In this document: in pieces, positions 1 to 46,578 of the stretch
How positions within the stretch are numbered: the stretch's first letter is position 1
Layout of the letters: each line of letters begins with the position of its first letter
Source of the DNA: Amoebidium appalachense
Taxonomy: Eukaryota; Ichthyosporea
Direction of reading: 5' to 3'
DNA length: 64,000 bases
Assembly (NCBI GenBank): GCA_963693365.1
Contig: CAVNZM010000007.1
Span: 434,001-498,000 of the forward strand
The notes under the pieces: model-generated
Told to the model about the DNA's origin: nothing
Database searches by the model: none
The model's input: the letters and a program-made list of their open reading frames with translations, nothing else
Made by a program: the position numbers and the translations under genes

Positions 1-411
1 GGGAAGGGGGACTGTAAACGAAGGTACCACCATTCATAGAACAACTGGAGATTGAAGGGGATTGGGCACGGATGAAACAAGAGACATTGGGAAGAAACCT
101 TTCATTTTTTCTTCTTTTTCAAATACTCAGTAGAGCATCTTACCTCCCCCCCCCCCAAACAAAATACACACACACACACACACACACACGGACGAATCCT
201 CACTCCCCCATCTCCTTGACCATCCCGGCCAGTGTGTAGGATGCCCCAGATGATTGCTGATAGCCGGTACTGAAAGTGATTTGTGTGGGTGCAGAAGTGG
301 TGTAGGCGGCGTGTTGTTTTCGTACAAAAAGTGGGATGACGGTAGGGGGTTAGGGGGGAGGGAAGGGGAAGGGCAGGAGGCAGAGGGCAGGGGGTGGGGT
401 GGTGGGGGGGT

Positions 412-442
<31 letters not shown>

Positions 443-628
443 TGAATGCGTCATAAAGTACGAAGTACACAAGAACAAACCGATAACACGATGCAGAATG
501 CAAGCCATAGATAAAGAGTATGCATAATAAGCAGAGCCCATCCTCAGGGGGGGCCCACGTCATCCACAGTACCCGAGTTTCGACCTATTTACCTCGTTAA
601 CGAAACCCAACTCAGATACTGTTTCACG
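443..628 (+). repeat. Dispersed repeat R1, copy 1 (SINE/MITE-like, about 186 bp)
   Basis: Nearly identical to 20003-20188 in the same orientation, with only a few substitutions and one-base indels. It lies directly after a G-tract. Diverged relatives are at 35570-35712 and, inverted, at 29040-29150. It has no coding capacity. The short minus-strand ORFs here come from this repeat plus the adjoining G-tract. The element class is unknown. Confidence 0.75.
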
Positions 629-709
629 GGGGGGGGCGAGGGGGTGGGGGGGGGGGGGGGGGGGGGCAAGGGAAAACGGGTGGAGGAGGGGAAGGGGGAT
701 GTTACAGAC

Positions 710-855
710 CCAGGGACATGCATAGCTGATGTAGAGATGGTAACGGTTCGGGTCGGGGGTGAACGGGGTGGACCCGTCAGCCCGGACCCACTGACGGAAC
801 CCAGAGGCCACCCGCTGGAAAGAGCCGTCCTTGACTTCATCCATAGCGGTGTGTG

Positions 856-903
<48 letters not shown>

Positions 904-1411
904 AGGTGCTGATAGTGACTGCCATGAATCGTGTGTTGTTTTTGCGTGTGCATTTTGGTTGGGGGTGGGGGAGGGGGGGGGGGGGGTGGGGGGGTGGGGG
1001 GCGGGGGGGGGGGGAGGGGGGGGGGGACGGGGGGGATCATGGGTTAGCAAGTACCTCTTGCTAAGCGGAATAAATGATATTTATTTTTTAAACAAAAAAA
1101 GGTGTCATCTGCAGGTGTGAAGACCACAAGGAGCCGAGGGTGTGGGGGGGAGGGAGGGGCAGGGGAGAGGGGGAATCAAAGGTTTTGGCAGGATCTATCA
1201 AAATGATCTTTTGCATATGTGTTGGTGGGAGTATCGGTGGTGGTGAAGCCTTTTTTGTTCTTCTTTTCTACTTTTGCTTTCTTTCTTTTTCTTTTTTTTT
1301 AGGGGCGGGGAGGAGGGTGAGGAGGAGGGTAAGGGTGAGGGGGGAGGGGGGAGGGGGAGTTCCAAACAAAACCTATAATGTCTTACACATGGTAAAAGGA
1401 GGGGGAAGGGG

Positions 1412-1446
<35 letters not shown>

Positions 1447-2099
1447 GAGGGGGGGGGCAAAAAGAAGGGCAGCAAGGGGTCACTTATGCAGATCAGAGAA
1501 AGAACTCAAAGTCTCAAAGTTTGCTTACCTTTCTGCTGACACACGGAACACACGGCGGACGAGGAGATGATCGTGCCGTGGCAGCAGATGAAACGAACAG
1601 ACAGCAAACGGCAGGGTAGAGTGGGGTGAAGGGAGATAAGGGTGGTGAGAGACGGGCAACAGTAATGTCAGTGGCAGAACAGCAATGTTTCATCCATTAA
1701 AAGCTCAAACAATGCTGTATCAAGGTGTCGGTGCAGCTAAAATCCGCCCGTGTACACCCAAGAGAAGGAAAGAAGAAGAGCACTGTAGCATACACAGTGT
1801 AGATGTTTGCGGTATGCATAATGATGAGCCAACAAGAATAGGGTCGAAGAGTGAGGGTGTGCATGTACCGACGCGCAATTAACGTATGATTATTGCTGCG
1901 GTGGTAATTTATTGAGACGGCCAGGGCGACTCTGAAGGGGTAGATGGTGCGCAGGGGCGGGGCGGAGCGGGGGGGGAGGGGGGTAGAAGAGGCGTGGGAG
2001 GTCGTGATTGTGGTCTCAAGACAGGTGAGGGCGGGTTGCCAAGGGGGGGGAGGGGGGGGGGGGGGGGGGGGGGGGATCACTTACCCCGATAGCAGCCAT
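710..2099 (-). CDS. ECM4/YqjG-type glutathionyl-hydroquinone reductase (omega-class GST-like), N-terminal exons only
   Basis: The best exon on the minus strand is 855-710. It encodes AMDEVKDGSFQRVASGF, then RYHLYISYACPW and a GT donor. The S/A-x-DE, F-x-R, SxFRxW and RYHLYISYACPW blocks are the N-terminal signature of ECM4/YqjG glutathionyl-hydroquinone reductases, with the Cys of CPW as catalytic thiol. These enzymes reduce glutathionyl-hydroquinones with GSH. An upstream start exon, ATG at 2099-2097 (MAAIG, then GTAAGT), fits in phase if a 7-nt microexon at 1535-1529 (CAG AAA G, between CAG and GTAAGC) is used, giving MAAIGQKAHTAMDE. The start exon and microexon are inference; the 855-710 exon is solid. 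The rest of the gene lies left of the window. Bases 1-709 hold a dispersed repeat and G-tracts but no further exon that I can see. Confidence 0.7.
856..2084. other. Presumed ECM4-like introns: repeats only
   Basis: Apart from the proposed 7-nt microexon, this stretch holds a (GT)n run at 860-903, G-tracts near 965-1035, 1410-1445 and 2044-2075, and purine-rich filler. On the gene's own strand the 2044-2075 tract is a C-tract that starts about 10 nt after the GTAAGT donor. I see no other coding exon. Confidence 0.5.
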
Positions 2100-3034
2100 T
2101 TTGCTGTGAGTTTGAAAAAATCGTGAGGAGAGCCTGCAGAGGGTAAGACCCCTTGTGTTAGATGACAAGAGAGACGTGGGGAGTTCTTGCAAGCCATGGT
2201 TTGACTGGCGGCCAAAAAACGAACGGAGCAGCGGAACCGCCATCTGCGAGAGGAAAAAACCAAACAAAAAGAAAAATTTTCTCAACAAACGAAGCTAAAG
2301 GGTAACAAAACAGTTGTGGAACATCTGAGCTCGGCATTACTTACTTGTAGGGACTTGAAGTAGAGTTATGTAGGAAAACGTTGTGTTGGTTCAATTGTGA
2401 AACGAGGGCTTTTGTGTAGCGCAGATCTATCGAAAAATGACGGGCGGGATAAGTGTGTGACCAATATCCAATAGGAGTGTGTCAAATAGAAGTGAGGTGA
2501 CCAATAGGAACACGCCTGTAGCACGCCTATTGGAGGGTGAATGCGCTGCGGGTCGACTGCATATATCACAGAAAAACACCAGATAAAATTAATGCATAAA
2601 TGATCCAAAAAAGAAAAACTTTTCCTCACATCTTTCAAAAACAAATTCTTTCTGCACGATCCTTTATACCACCGTGCGTTTCTGTACAGGGCATGCAGTG
2701 ACTGAGTACTGCGACACTCTCAGCACGGGCAAAGTGTGAAAAACAACCCGGTATATTCGTATTCGCAATACAATACTTATGCTAACCGCTATCCAGGTAG
2801 TATCCATATATACCGGATTTTGATCACGTTTTTCAAACTGCTTCTGCAGTCTGCCAGTATGTGAGAGCCTTCCTTTTATGGCAACTTTTCGTGAGCCACA
2901 ATGCGCAACCAATGTAAACAAACGTGCCAAACACTGCTTTGGGAATTTTGAGCTTTTGAAAAAACATTTGCAACGAAGTAGGCTGTGTGCAAACGTGCCT
3001 TTATATCCCTTCTAGTCACAAAAAGGTTGCCAAC
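2100..3034. promoter_or_regulatory. Divergent promoter region between the ECM4-like gene and HEX
   Basis: A 935-bp spacer between two start codons pointing away from each other, almost free of microsatellites. It contains a cluster of CCAAT-type motifs in both orientations at about 2460-2535 (CCAATATCCAATAGG, ACCAATAGG, CCTATTGGAG), the classical NF-Y target. No clear TATA box was assigned. The promoter role is inferred from position and motif clustering. Confidence 0.5.
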
Positions 3035-11009
<7,975 letters not shown>

Positions 11010-11579
11010 TTTTAATTTTTAACCATACATATGAAGCTACTTGCGTGGGATTGACACCTACCGTTTTTCGCTTTAAGCGTCAAACACATACGGCCTAGTA
11101 CAAAGACGTACGGTGAATGATTCGTTAATCCATTAATTCACACACGGATATGTGCATGTACGTGTGTATTTGCAATGACGCGAGAGTGCACTGATGTAAT
11201 GGGGTGGTTGCGACCAGTAATACATAATGCGACTTGGACCCCTTCTATCTCTATAATATTTCATTCCTAATTCCTAGGCCTGTCTGTTTTCGATGATTTT
11301 CGCATATAAGTACCGTTGATGTATTCAGCTAGTCAAGTTGTTCAATGTGTACACTATTAAAGTTTTTCAACACAGTCCCCACAGTATACAACCCACTGCG
11401 TGCCGTAACACAGCCCCTTTCACTACATTATAGTCTGTGTGTGATTCATAGCAGGCTGTGCGCATGCATACATACGTGGGTGCGCATGCACTATGGCCAC
11501 GGAAAGGTTGGTCGAAAATACAGAATTCTTACACGGCAAAACGATTACCGTACTCAGCAGTGCTGATATGCCGGGTGCA

Positions 11580-11621
<42 letters not shown>

Positions 11622-11955
11622 ACCACCACCACCACCCACCTACCCACGGCCACCACCACCACCACCACCGGTAAGAGAGAAGACGGGCCAGTTGGGGTGT
11701 TGGATAGTAATCTCACTGAGCTATTACAGGATGCTTTCGATTATCAGCGGTCAGTCTGCTCTGCAGCAATGCTGTAGATAAATGGTGGCTCGTGTGCACA
11801 ACCCACCCATCATACCACTCTTCATACCACCCCAATCGATACAAATGGCATGCTGCCCAGCCCCAGAGCTTCCGAGGTGTGTGTACGGTGTGTGCACAGT
11901 GTGTGTGTGTGCGTGTGTGCGTGCGTGGGGGGGGGGGGGGGGGGGGGGGGGGGAG

Positions 11956-12005
<50 letters not shown>

Positions 12006-12423
12006 GAGGGGGGGGGGGGGGGGGGGGGACTGTAGCATACATACACCGATGCTATCTTGTGCTGTGCCCGTATATTATATCGAGCATTTACTGTGTGATT
12101 CACCTGTTTGTATATTCATCCAGTATCCAATGCAACCTGTTTGTACATCCATTGCGTTCCAGACGCCAACTTGAAGGACCCCAGGGTTTCGAAATTCCAC
12201 ATTCATGCACATCCTTCCATACACAATCACAAGCCTAACTAGCCTATCACCATAAATCATTCGATATACATCACCCCCCCCCCCCTCCCCCTCCCCCCTT
12301 GCATACACGCTCATACAAACCCCACACCAAGACAAAGGCACAAACACAACATCTTTCATATATACACCATATCAGACCTTCATACACCACCACACACCCC
12401 TTCATTCATACAGAAATCAAGCA
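11010..12423. other. Convergent spacer between HEX and the LENG8-like gene
   Basis: The 3' ends of two genes face each other here. Contents are an AT-rich HEX 3' flank with a possible polyadenylation context (ATTAAAG near 11357), the uncertain ORF at 11493-11777, a C-tract at 11581-11621, and a G-tract/(GA)n/G-tract block at 11928-12028. No other gene is visible. Confidence 0.6.
11493..11777 (+). CDS. Uncertain small ORF, 94 aa, in the HEX 3' flank
   Basis: An ATG-initiated frame whose first 28 residues (MATERLVENTEFLHGKTITV, then LSSADMPG) look non-repetitive. They are followed by Pro/Thr runs encoded by a C-tract and (CAC)n, then a normal-looking tail to the stop. Alternatively the first segment is an exon ending at a GTGCAT donor before the C-tract, spliced to the ATTACAG acceptor near 11730. 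I recognise no family, and it may be chance. Confidence 0.2.
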
Positions 12424-23963
<11,540 letters not shown>

Positions 23964-24455
23964 TCTCAAACTGTTATGCTACCTGGTCATGTCAGCTTGG
24001 CAATGTGCACGCAACTGAGCATACGTCCCTCCTGTGAAGCCTTTCTAAATAAAATCTTTTCTTCAAAGCTGTTTCTATGCCTACATCTCTACCTCTACGA
24101 ACCGACACGTACATACATCCAATTACTGCTCATGCTATGCTCTCTTCCCATCGTCTGTCTCGCTCTACTGTTCTACATATGTAGTCTTCATGCCGACCCC
24201 TAGACAACTCATGTTGGTTAGCTTAAGAAGGTAGCGCGAAGTAGACTAACTAAAAATAGCAGTAAAGTTTTGGCGCCATTTTTTCTGAGCAGCCAATCAG
24301 CGTGCACCTCAGCCGCAGCACTCTGCAGCTCAGCTCACTGTGGCTGCTGAGCTGAAACAAAACAGGGGAATTCGAAAGAAACCTTGCATCATACACGAAA
24401 ACACACTGTGTGGTTGATACACAAAAACACACTTTGTGGTTGATTAGCAGTTAAC
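23964..24455. promoter_or_regulatory. Bidirectional promoter between LENG8-like gene and RFC4, with E2F-like site
   Basis: A 492-bp spacer between divergent start codons, free of simple repeats. At 24268-24278 is TTTTGGCGCCA, a good match to the E2F consensus TTTSSCGC, and CCAAT follows at 24293-24297. E2F control of replication-factor genes is established in animals and plants; here it is inferred from the match and its position about 180 bp upstream of the RFC4 start codon. Confidence 0.55.
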
Positions 24456-32984
<8,529 letters not shown>

Positions 32985-33012
<28 letters not shown>

Positions 33013-33147
33013 AAATAGCACATACGACTATTAATAGCATCATGCAGCGGCGTTAAATTTAGTCCATACACCTATAAGTAGCATCATGCAGCGGCGCTAA
33101 ATATAGTGCATAGGCCTATAAATAGATGCAACAGGGGTGACTAAAAT
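32985..33147 (+). repeat. Tandem copies of the RFC4 stop-codon region
   Basis: The terminal coding sequence ATCATGCAGCGACGTTAA recurs downstream as AGCATCATGCAGCGGCGTTA (33037) and AGCATCATGCAGCGGCGCTA (33080), with a weaker copy near 33124. Period is about 43 bp. The copies are 3' of the stop, so they would lie in the 3' UTR. Confidence 0.85.
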
Positions 33148-33687
33148 TAGCATACACGGCCCTATAGACTTGCCTCACATGCACAGTAAATGCAATGATG
33201 TATTTTTTTTTATATCATTTCAGCACTTACTCTTTATTCGCTTCAACAGCTTTCAGCTTGGTCACGTTACCATGCCCGATATACTGTTCAGGGTGTGTGG
33301 TTGTGAATGAAGGGGGGGGGGGGGGGGGGGGGGGAGGGGGGGGGTGGGGGGGGGGGGAGGGGGGGGGAGAGGGGGAGGGGGGGGGGGGAGAGGGGGGGGG
33401 GGGGGGCTTGTGTAGGGGTACCACACCTACCGCACATATGGACGTATACTGGACACTACATTTGGTTATGACTTAAGTACGGTGTGCACATCAGCCTTCT
33501 TCGTTGGGCCGGCACCCTCTCAGCACGGTGGTGCGATGTAAGACTTTGATGAAACTGTAAAAAACCCATGAACATAATAAAAATAAAAGTGAGAAACTGA
33601 GAGTGGGCATGAGAGAGCGCTCTAGAATTCGAAGGAGAGAGCATGCAATATATATTCCGAGGGAAGGATCGGATCCGGAATTCGGAA

Positions 33688-33721
<34 letters not shown>

Positions 33722-33851
33722 GATCTACAGAGAGAGGACTGGAGGGAGGAGTTTTGGGGGGAGGGGGGACGGGGGGGGAGGGGGTGGGGGGGTATCGAGC
33801 AGTAAAATGAGATTATGAGAGAGTTGCGATAGAGGGTGAGAGAGAGAGAGG

Positions 33852-33904
<53 letters not shown>

Positions 33905-34218
33905 TGAGAGAGGGAGGGTGGGAGAGGGAGAGGGAGAGGGGATGGGGAAGGGGGAGGGGGAGGGGAAGAGGGAGGGGGGAGGGGGAGGGGGAGGGGGAGG
34001 AGGAGCCTCAGGGGGAGCCTAGGGAGAGGGAGCTAGTATAGGGAGGGAGGGAGCTCGATGAGGGATGAGGGAGAGGGAGAGGGAGAGAGGGAGGGAGAGG
34101 GGGAGGGAGAGGGGGAGGGGGGGAGAGTGTGCGTGCTTCTCTGAGCGCGTGTGATGGGGGGTGGGGTTGGGATGGGCTGGGGCGGGTGGTGGTGGTGGTG
34201 GTGGTGGTGGTGGTGGGG

Positions 34219-34251
<33 letters not shown>

Positions 34252-34532
34252 GTTAGTCCACTGTAGCGCTAGCAATGATCACTGATTATCATATATAGAT
34301 CAGCTTCAACTTTCATATATGGTATCGGTGACGTGAGCACAACACAGTTGTATCTCACTGATACCAGTCACAACACCATCCATAGAATATGTACAACTTG
34401 TGAAGAAATAGTGACGAAAAGAACGCAAAAAGGAATTCAAACACATCAAGCCACCCGAAAAACACATGTCTTTGAGAAGTGTGAATTCTCTTTTGGGCCT
34501 CCGTGTTGCACCTCCCGGACCTGGCTACATAC

Positions 34533-34595
<63 letters not shown>

Positions 34596-34971
34596 GAGCG
34601 AAAAAAAAGCAGAACAAGAGCACTGGTAGTAAGGACAGCCAATGGAGGTATGTGTTTGACGGCTTGCTGCTATCTACAAATTGTGGCCTGGCCGTCGCTA
34701 CATAGCATCACCCCATGCACCTGCTTGCACACATCCCCACCCATGACGTGACTACACATGTTTAGATCCTACCACCATCCCGTGCACACAGCACTACATG
34801 TGGTTCCATACGACCACACATGAATCCCCACAGAACCATCATGATGACCCCGGACGATCCCTCCATAAGATGGCAGGAAAATGCACAGGCGCCTCACTAA
34901 AATCTACATTAGACGTGAGAGGTGAATCTTGCCAGGGGACATGTCGGCAGCCCGCGTTTGGTTGGTCGGTT
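33013..34971. other. Convergent spacer between RFC4 and CMSS1
   Basis: It contains the stop-region repeats, G-tracts at 33311-33408 and 33690-33720, a (GA)n block at 33835-33902, GA-rich sequence to 34135, (GGT)n at 34189-34217, and an (AT)n run at 34535-34592. No gene is recognised. Confidence 0.7.
34535..34592. repeat. (AT)n dinucleotide tract
   Basis: About 29 TA units, the only long AT dinucleotide run in the window. It can extrude as a cruciform. Confidence 0.95.
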
Positions 34972-40607
<5,636 letters not shown>

Positions 40608-41245
40608 GTTGATCAGTCAGCAAGTTGGCAAGAACACACTCACTTCTACGATGTACACAGCCAGAACGTGTGCTTACTTCCACTCTGTTTCAACTAAATA
40701 TTTGTGCTTATGTAAAATGAGTCACAGTTGCAATGTTTTTACTTTTCAAAACAGAATAAGAAAACAACGAACATGAACATGAAAGCACTGGCAAAGCTTG
40801 CAAAGTGCACGTGTACATGACAGGTGATAGATAGCGCAAACAACCAAAAAAAGGATTTCCTAAACCCTGATTTGAAAGTCAAAAATTCTACAAAATCACA
40901 CATACACCCAATCAAATATTCATTTTGCTAGCCAGATATAGTGCTATGCCTTTCGAGTACTTCCTTTGCCTTCATCACTATATTTATGTCTTGTCAACTC
41001 CGCCCTTTGCCCTCTACCAGCCTCAGTGACTTGAAGGTTTCGCTTGTTTCGCGTAGGATTTTGGCATGGTTTCGCTTACCACTCTTTTGACAACGTTCTG
41101 AGTTTTTTTTTTCTTTTTGGCGGAGTATAGAAACATATTGGTCTCGTACATTACGAGCGGTTCCTCTGATCCTCACCAATAAACTGCGGTTTGCCTCGGA
41201 TCTGAACGTCCTTTTTTTACAACACACACTCACACACCCAGAAAC
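40608..41245. promoter_or_regulatory. Divergent promoter region between CMSS1 and the SH3-RING-TRAF gene
   Basis: A 638-bp spacer with no microsatellite. TTTTTGGCGG at 41114-41123 resembles the E2F consensus. No TATA box is evident near either start. Promoter function is inferred from the head-to-head layout. Confidence 0.45.
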
Positions 41246-43451
41246 ATGGAAGAGTACACCTTTCACGATCCAAACGCACTTCCCGTGCCCACTGCCCCTC
41301 ACCCCATACGCAGCCCCAGCGTGTCTCGCTCAAAAGAGAATCTTCAGGAGATGAGTGAAACAGAGTATACAACATGCATTGCTTTGTACGACTACGCACC
41401 AAGGCACATGCACGACATTGCGTTGAGAGAGGGAAGGACGGTCAAGGTGGTTGAAAAATGTGATGAGGAGGGAAGCACTGAGTGGTGGAAGGTGAGTTTT
41501 CCCTCTTTATTTTGCTTGTTTGTTGTTGGATTCGTGTCACTTGCATGCTGCTTTAGTGCAAGGATGGGTGATACGTGTGTGGCTTTCAAGGGATTAGGCA
41601 GTTTTTTGGTGTTGACAGAAGTCATTTAAACACCGCCTAACACAAGGGAAGCTAAGGAAGGGAGGTGGGGAAAGGGCGGGTGGGGTGGGGTGGGGGGGAA
41701 GGGGGAGGGGGAAAGGGGGAGGGGGGGGGGGGAGGAGGGGAGGGGCTTCAGTCTTGGAACCATGTCTATGATTTTTGTTTCAAAGTTTTCAAGGGAATCT
41801 CGCTTTTGCAGAACATCTGCTCAGTGTTTTTTGGAACGTGTAACAATATCAAGCTTCGTTATCGGGCTTTAAATGCAACTGTCTTTGCAACGATACTATG
41901 TTAAAACGGTGGGAAAGGACTGTGTCTATAACGCACAAGCATACGATAAGCGCGAGCATACGATGTACACACATGTGCTCCGCCTGCGCACACACTACAC
42001 ACACATGCACATACCCACCACACATGCGTGCGTGTACACATACACACACATGTGCACACAAGCACATACATACACACACACACACACATCAACACAAGTA
42101 GTACACACTGCCACGAACAAACACGCGCATTTGCATGCCGCGCGCACGTGCGACAGACACGCAGACGTTCACACAAATGGGAGCCGCACACACACGAACA
42201 CACACACACCACACACACGAATACACACACAGAAAACACACACGAACACACACACACACCGCACACACACGAACACACACACACTTGACATGTGAAGGTC
42301 TCCTCTGTATTCCCTACATTCCACCTCCACATCATTTATTAGCTTTTCACTCTCGCTCAAACCCACCTACGCCCCTCCCCCTTCCCCCGCCATCCCCCCC
42401 CCCCCCCCCCCCCCCCCCCCACCCCCGGCTCCACCCTATCTTCTCCAACTTTATCCTCTCTACCTCTTGCTCCCAAAGCCCCTCTCCCCCCCCCCCCCCC
42501 TTCCCTCCCCCCCTCCCCCCCCTCGGGGAATTCCAACAAGGCATGCCACCAAGCATGCACCTGATGTGTGCTCTCTGTATGCTGCAAGTTCTTTAAACCC
42601 TTGTTCTGATATCACCCTTGACCCTCCCCACCCTCCCTTCCCTAATTCCTATACATCGACACAAACACCACTAACCCCTCCCCCCCCCCCCCCCTCCACT
42701 TGTCGCTTGCTGTATCTTGCATCTCCCACCCCTCCCCCCATCCAAACCCCCCCCCCCCCCCCACCTTCCCCCGCCCTCCCCCCTCCCCCCCCCCTCCCCC
42801 TCCCCCCCCCCCCCCCCCCCCCCCCCGCCCCACCCGCCCCACCCGTATGCCTTTGCATGTGTGCTACACCGTGTTTCCCATCGTATAGTTCACTACTTCA
42901 TAGTGTTTCGTCTCCTAAGCCCCCCTCCCCCCCCCCCCCCCCCTCCTCTCCCCCCCCCCTTCCCCCCCTGCCCTTAACCCCCCTTCCCCTCTCCCCTCCC
43001 CCCTTTCTAGGTTCGCAATGACGATGGTACAGAGGGCTACGTGCCTGCCACCTATCTCTTTGTGGTGCCCCCCGCGGGCCCAACCCCGCCTGTGCCTGTG
43101 GACGAGCAGGCAGTAGACAAAGACCTCATGTGTGCCGCATGCAGACACCTTCTCTCCCACGCGCTTGTGCACGTGCCGTGTGGCTGCCACGTGTGCACGA
43201 GGTGTCTATGGCAGAGGGACGGGGTGTGCCCTGAGTGCATGCAGACCGTCAGATGGGCAAAGGTGCGTGGGTGTGGGTGTTTGGGGGGAAAGGGGGGAGG
43301 GGGGGGAGGGGAGGCTTTCGTGGGGGTGCCTCGGTGGTTATTTGGGAAAATGTGTATGTATGTGTGTGTGTGTGATAGAGTTTGGTCGGCACACACAGTG
43401 CACCCACCCACGCACACATGCACACACATGTATACACAACACACACACACG

Positions 43452-43516
<65 letters not shown>

Positions 43517-45196
43517 TACACACCCTATCTCGATGCTCTCTTCTTCTTTTCTAGTGGTTTAGAGGGCCACATGGATGGCGAAAGGGAGGGGGAGGTGTGA
43601 GAGTGTGTAGAGTTTCAGGGAGGGGGAGGGGCAGGTGGGGAAGACAGTGTATGAATGAAAGATCCCACTTAAGCTGGGTGTGGTTGTGCTGGGTGAGGGG
43701 GGGAGGGGGGGGGTGAGGGTGGCATGAGAGATGCCGGTAGCTATCACCTTTTTATTGTTTGGTTTTGTTGGCTTTTTTTTTTTTTTTCGATTTTTCTGGT
43801 GGGGCAGGGGGGGGGGGGGAGGGGGAGGGGGGGGCAGGGGAGATGAATGCTAAGGGGTTGAGCCCTGCGACCCTCACCTCTCCCCTTCCCCCCACTCCGG
43901 TTGACCACTCTGCATGCACATCATAAGAGATCCAAAATGTGGGTTTCCTATCGCTGGAAAAAGCCCCTTTCGTGCCTTCACGAGTAGTGCACGCTCACAA
44001 GCCCGCTTAAATTGGTTATATCTTGCCGCATTCCCTATCATGGTCACGACGCTAATGACCTGCAGCCAACCCCATGATATGCTTACTAACGTAAGGTCCC
44101 AACCAATCACAGGAGACGCAGGATGCGCCCGCCGAACTGTTGCAGCGCATTGGGCAGGTGGAGGTCAGGTGTCCGGACTGCAACGAGCCAATGAAATTGA
44201 TGCAATTGCCCCAGCACAGGTGTGTTTTATTTTATATTTTATCTTTATTTTTTATTTTGTTGGATGGTTGTGGTCTGTGTGTGTTTGGGGAGGGGGGGGA
44301 GGATGAGTGGGGGTTGTGTGAGTTGACGGATGGATAAATCAGGCAGAGTCGTGGTGTTGAAGGGGAAGGAGGAGGGGAGGGGGGTTTAGACTGCACTTGG
44401 CTTGTGAGTTGAGTATATAGGTGTGTGTGGTTTATGACAACACCTATTTTGCCTCCCCCCCCCCCCCCCCCCCCCCCCCCTTGAACCTCTGGTCAGCCTT
44501 GAGAAAGCACATGAACTCCAATCTAGTTTTTTGACCTGGCGAGTGCACCAGCCTTGAGTTTTCCAATGGCTGAAAGCAACAAGCAAGCATTAACCCCACA
44601 GCACATCAATGCTAGGCTGCGGTTATTTCTGAATGAAATGATTTTTTCGTGCCACATTCCAATGCCTGTGCTAACCAATCACATGGGGCCGATAGGGAAC
44701 GGCAGTGTGTGATTGCATGCCCAGAGGGGTGCGAATTCAGCAGCTCACGGCAGCAGATGGACATGCACCTGCAGGCTGACTGCCCTTTTGCCCCCGTCTC
44801 GTGTGCTGCACGGGTATGGGCCCAAACACATTTACACATACACACACGCACCACACACAAAAACACACACACACTCACACACAAACATTCACACCACGTT
44901 CACACATTCACACACACACACACTCACACACACTCGTGCACGTGCACACACATGTACATGGCACACGCCATCTCACACTCACGCTCACGCGCACATGCAC
45001 ACACACGCACACACACACGCACACACAACACGCACACCATGCATACTTACACGCACACACTCACCTGCACACTCACTCAATAGTTTGCTCGCTCATTCAC
45101 ACACACACACACATACATGTGGAATGGTAGGGAAGGTGAGGGGCATTAAGTATGGAGAATGTACGTATGAGAATGCCGGAGAGGCCAGAAACGGTA

Positions 45197-45227
<31 letters not shown>

Positions 45228-45455
45228 TCCTCCTCCCCCACTGTCCCTCTTGCCGGTGTGTTCGGGTTACTCCTCGATAGTGTATACCGTTTGCGTACTT
45301 TTGTCGTTCCTTTCAGTTTTTCGTTTTGCGAATGGGGGATGAAAGCCAAAGCTAGTCGTAAGTTTGTGCCTTTCCTTTCGAATCATATGTATCACATGCT
45401 CACACATGCATGCACACACTCGCACGCATACCCGTGCAGGCACGACATGCAAACG

Positions 45456-45543
<88 letters not shown>

Positions 45544-45592
45544 CATTCACTCACTCACTCACTCACTCACTCACACACACACACGCACACAC

Positions 45593-45681
<89 letters not shown>

Positions 45682-45816
45682 ATGTTGGCTGCCCAGCACG
45701 TGTGCCACGCAACCAATTGGATGCTCACGTGCAGCGCTGTGCATTTGTTGCCCTGCACCCAACACTCAGTGGGCACCAGGACCAGATATACAGTCTCAAC
45801 ACACAGGTGTGTATGT

Positions 45817-45872
<56 letters not shown>

Positions 45873-45891
45873 TGCATGCACACACACACAT

Positions 45892-45924
<33 letters not shown>

Positions 45925-45939
45925 CATGCACACACACAT

Positions 45940-46012
<73 letters not shown>

Positions 46013-46027
46013 TGCACACACACACAT

Positions 46028-46119
<92 letters not shown>

Positions 46120-46312
46120 CGCCTCCTTCCTCTCTTTGGCTCGAACACTTCGGCAACACCTTTGAGCCAGATTTGCTTTTATATCATTTAAGGAAAAATG
46201 GGGAAAGGGGAGGGTTCTATATCAAAAAAAAAATTTTTTTTGGAGTGGTGGTTAGGTCGGTGTGCATACAGGCTGGACAGAGGTGTGTGTGTGTGTGTGT
46301 GGGGGGGGGGGT

Positions 46313-46346
<34 letters not shown>

Positions 46347-46539
46347 GGATGGGCGGTGGTGGTTTTTTTTTTTTTTTTTTTTTTTGGGGGGGGGGGGGGG
46401 GTTCAATGAAACAGAGGGAACAATGGTTTGATTAAGAAAAAGAACACTCCCGAGCTGTATGTGCTTTGGGTGGTAGTTTACTTCTGGCTGGTTCTGTTTG
46501 GTGTGCGTGCAATGCTCTTCGATGAAACCACTGTTGCTC

Positions 46540-46578
<39 letters not shown>

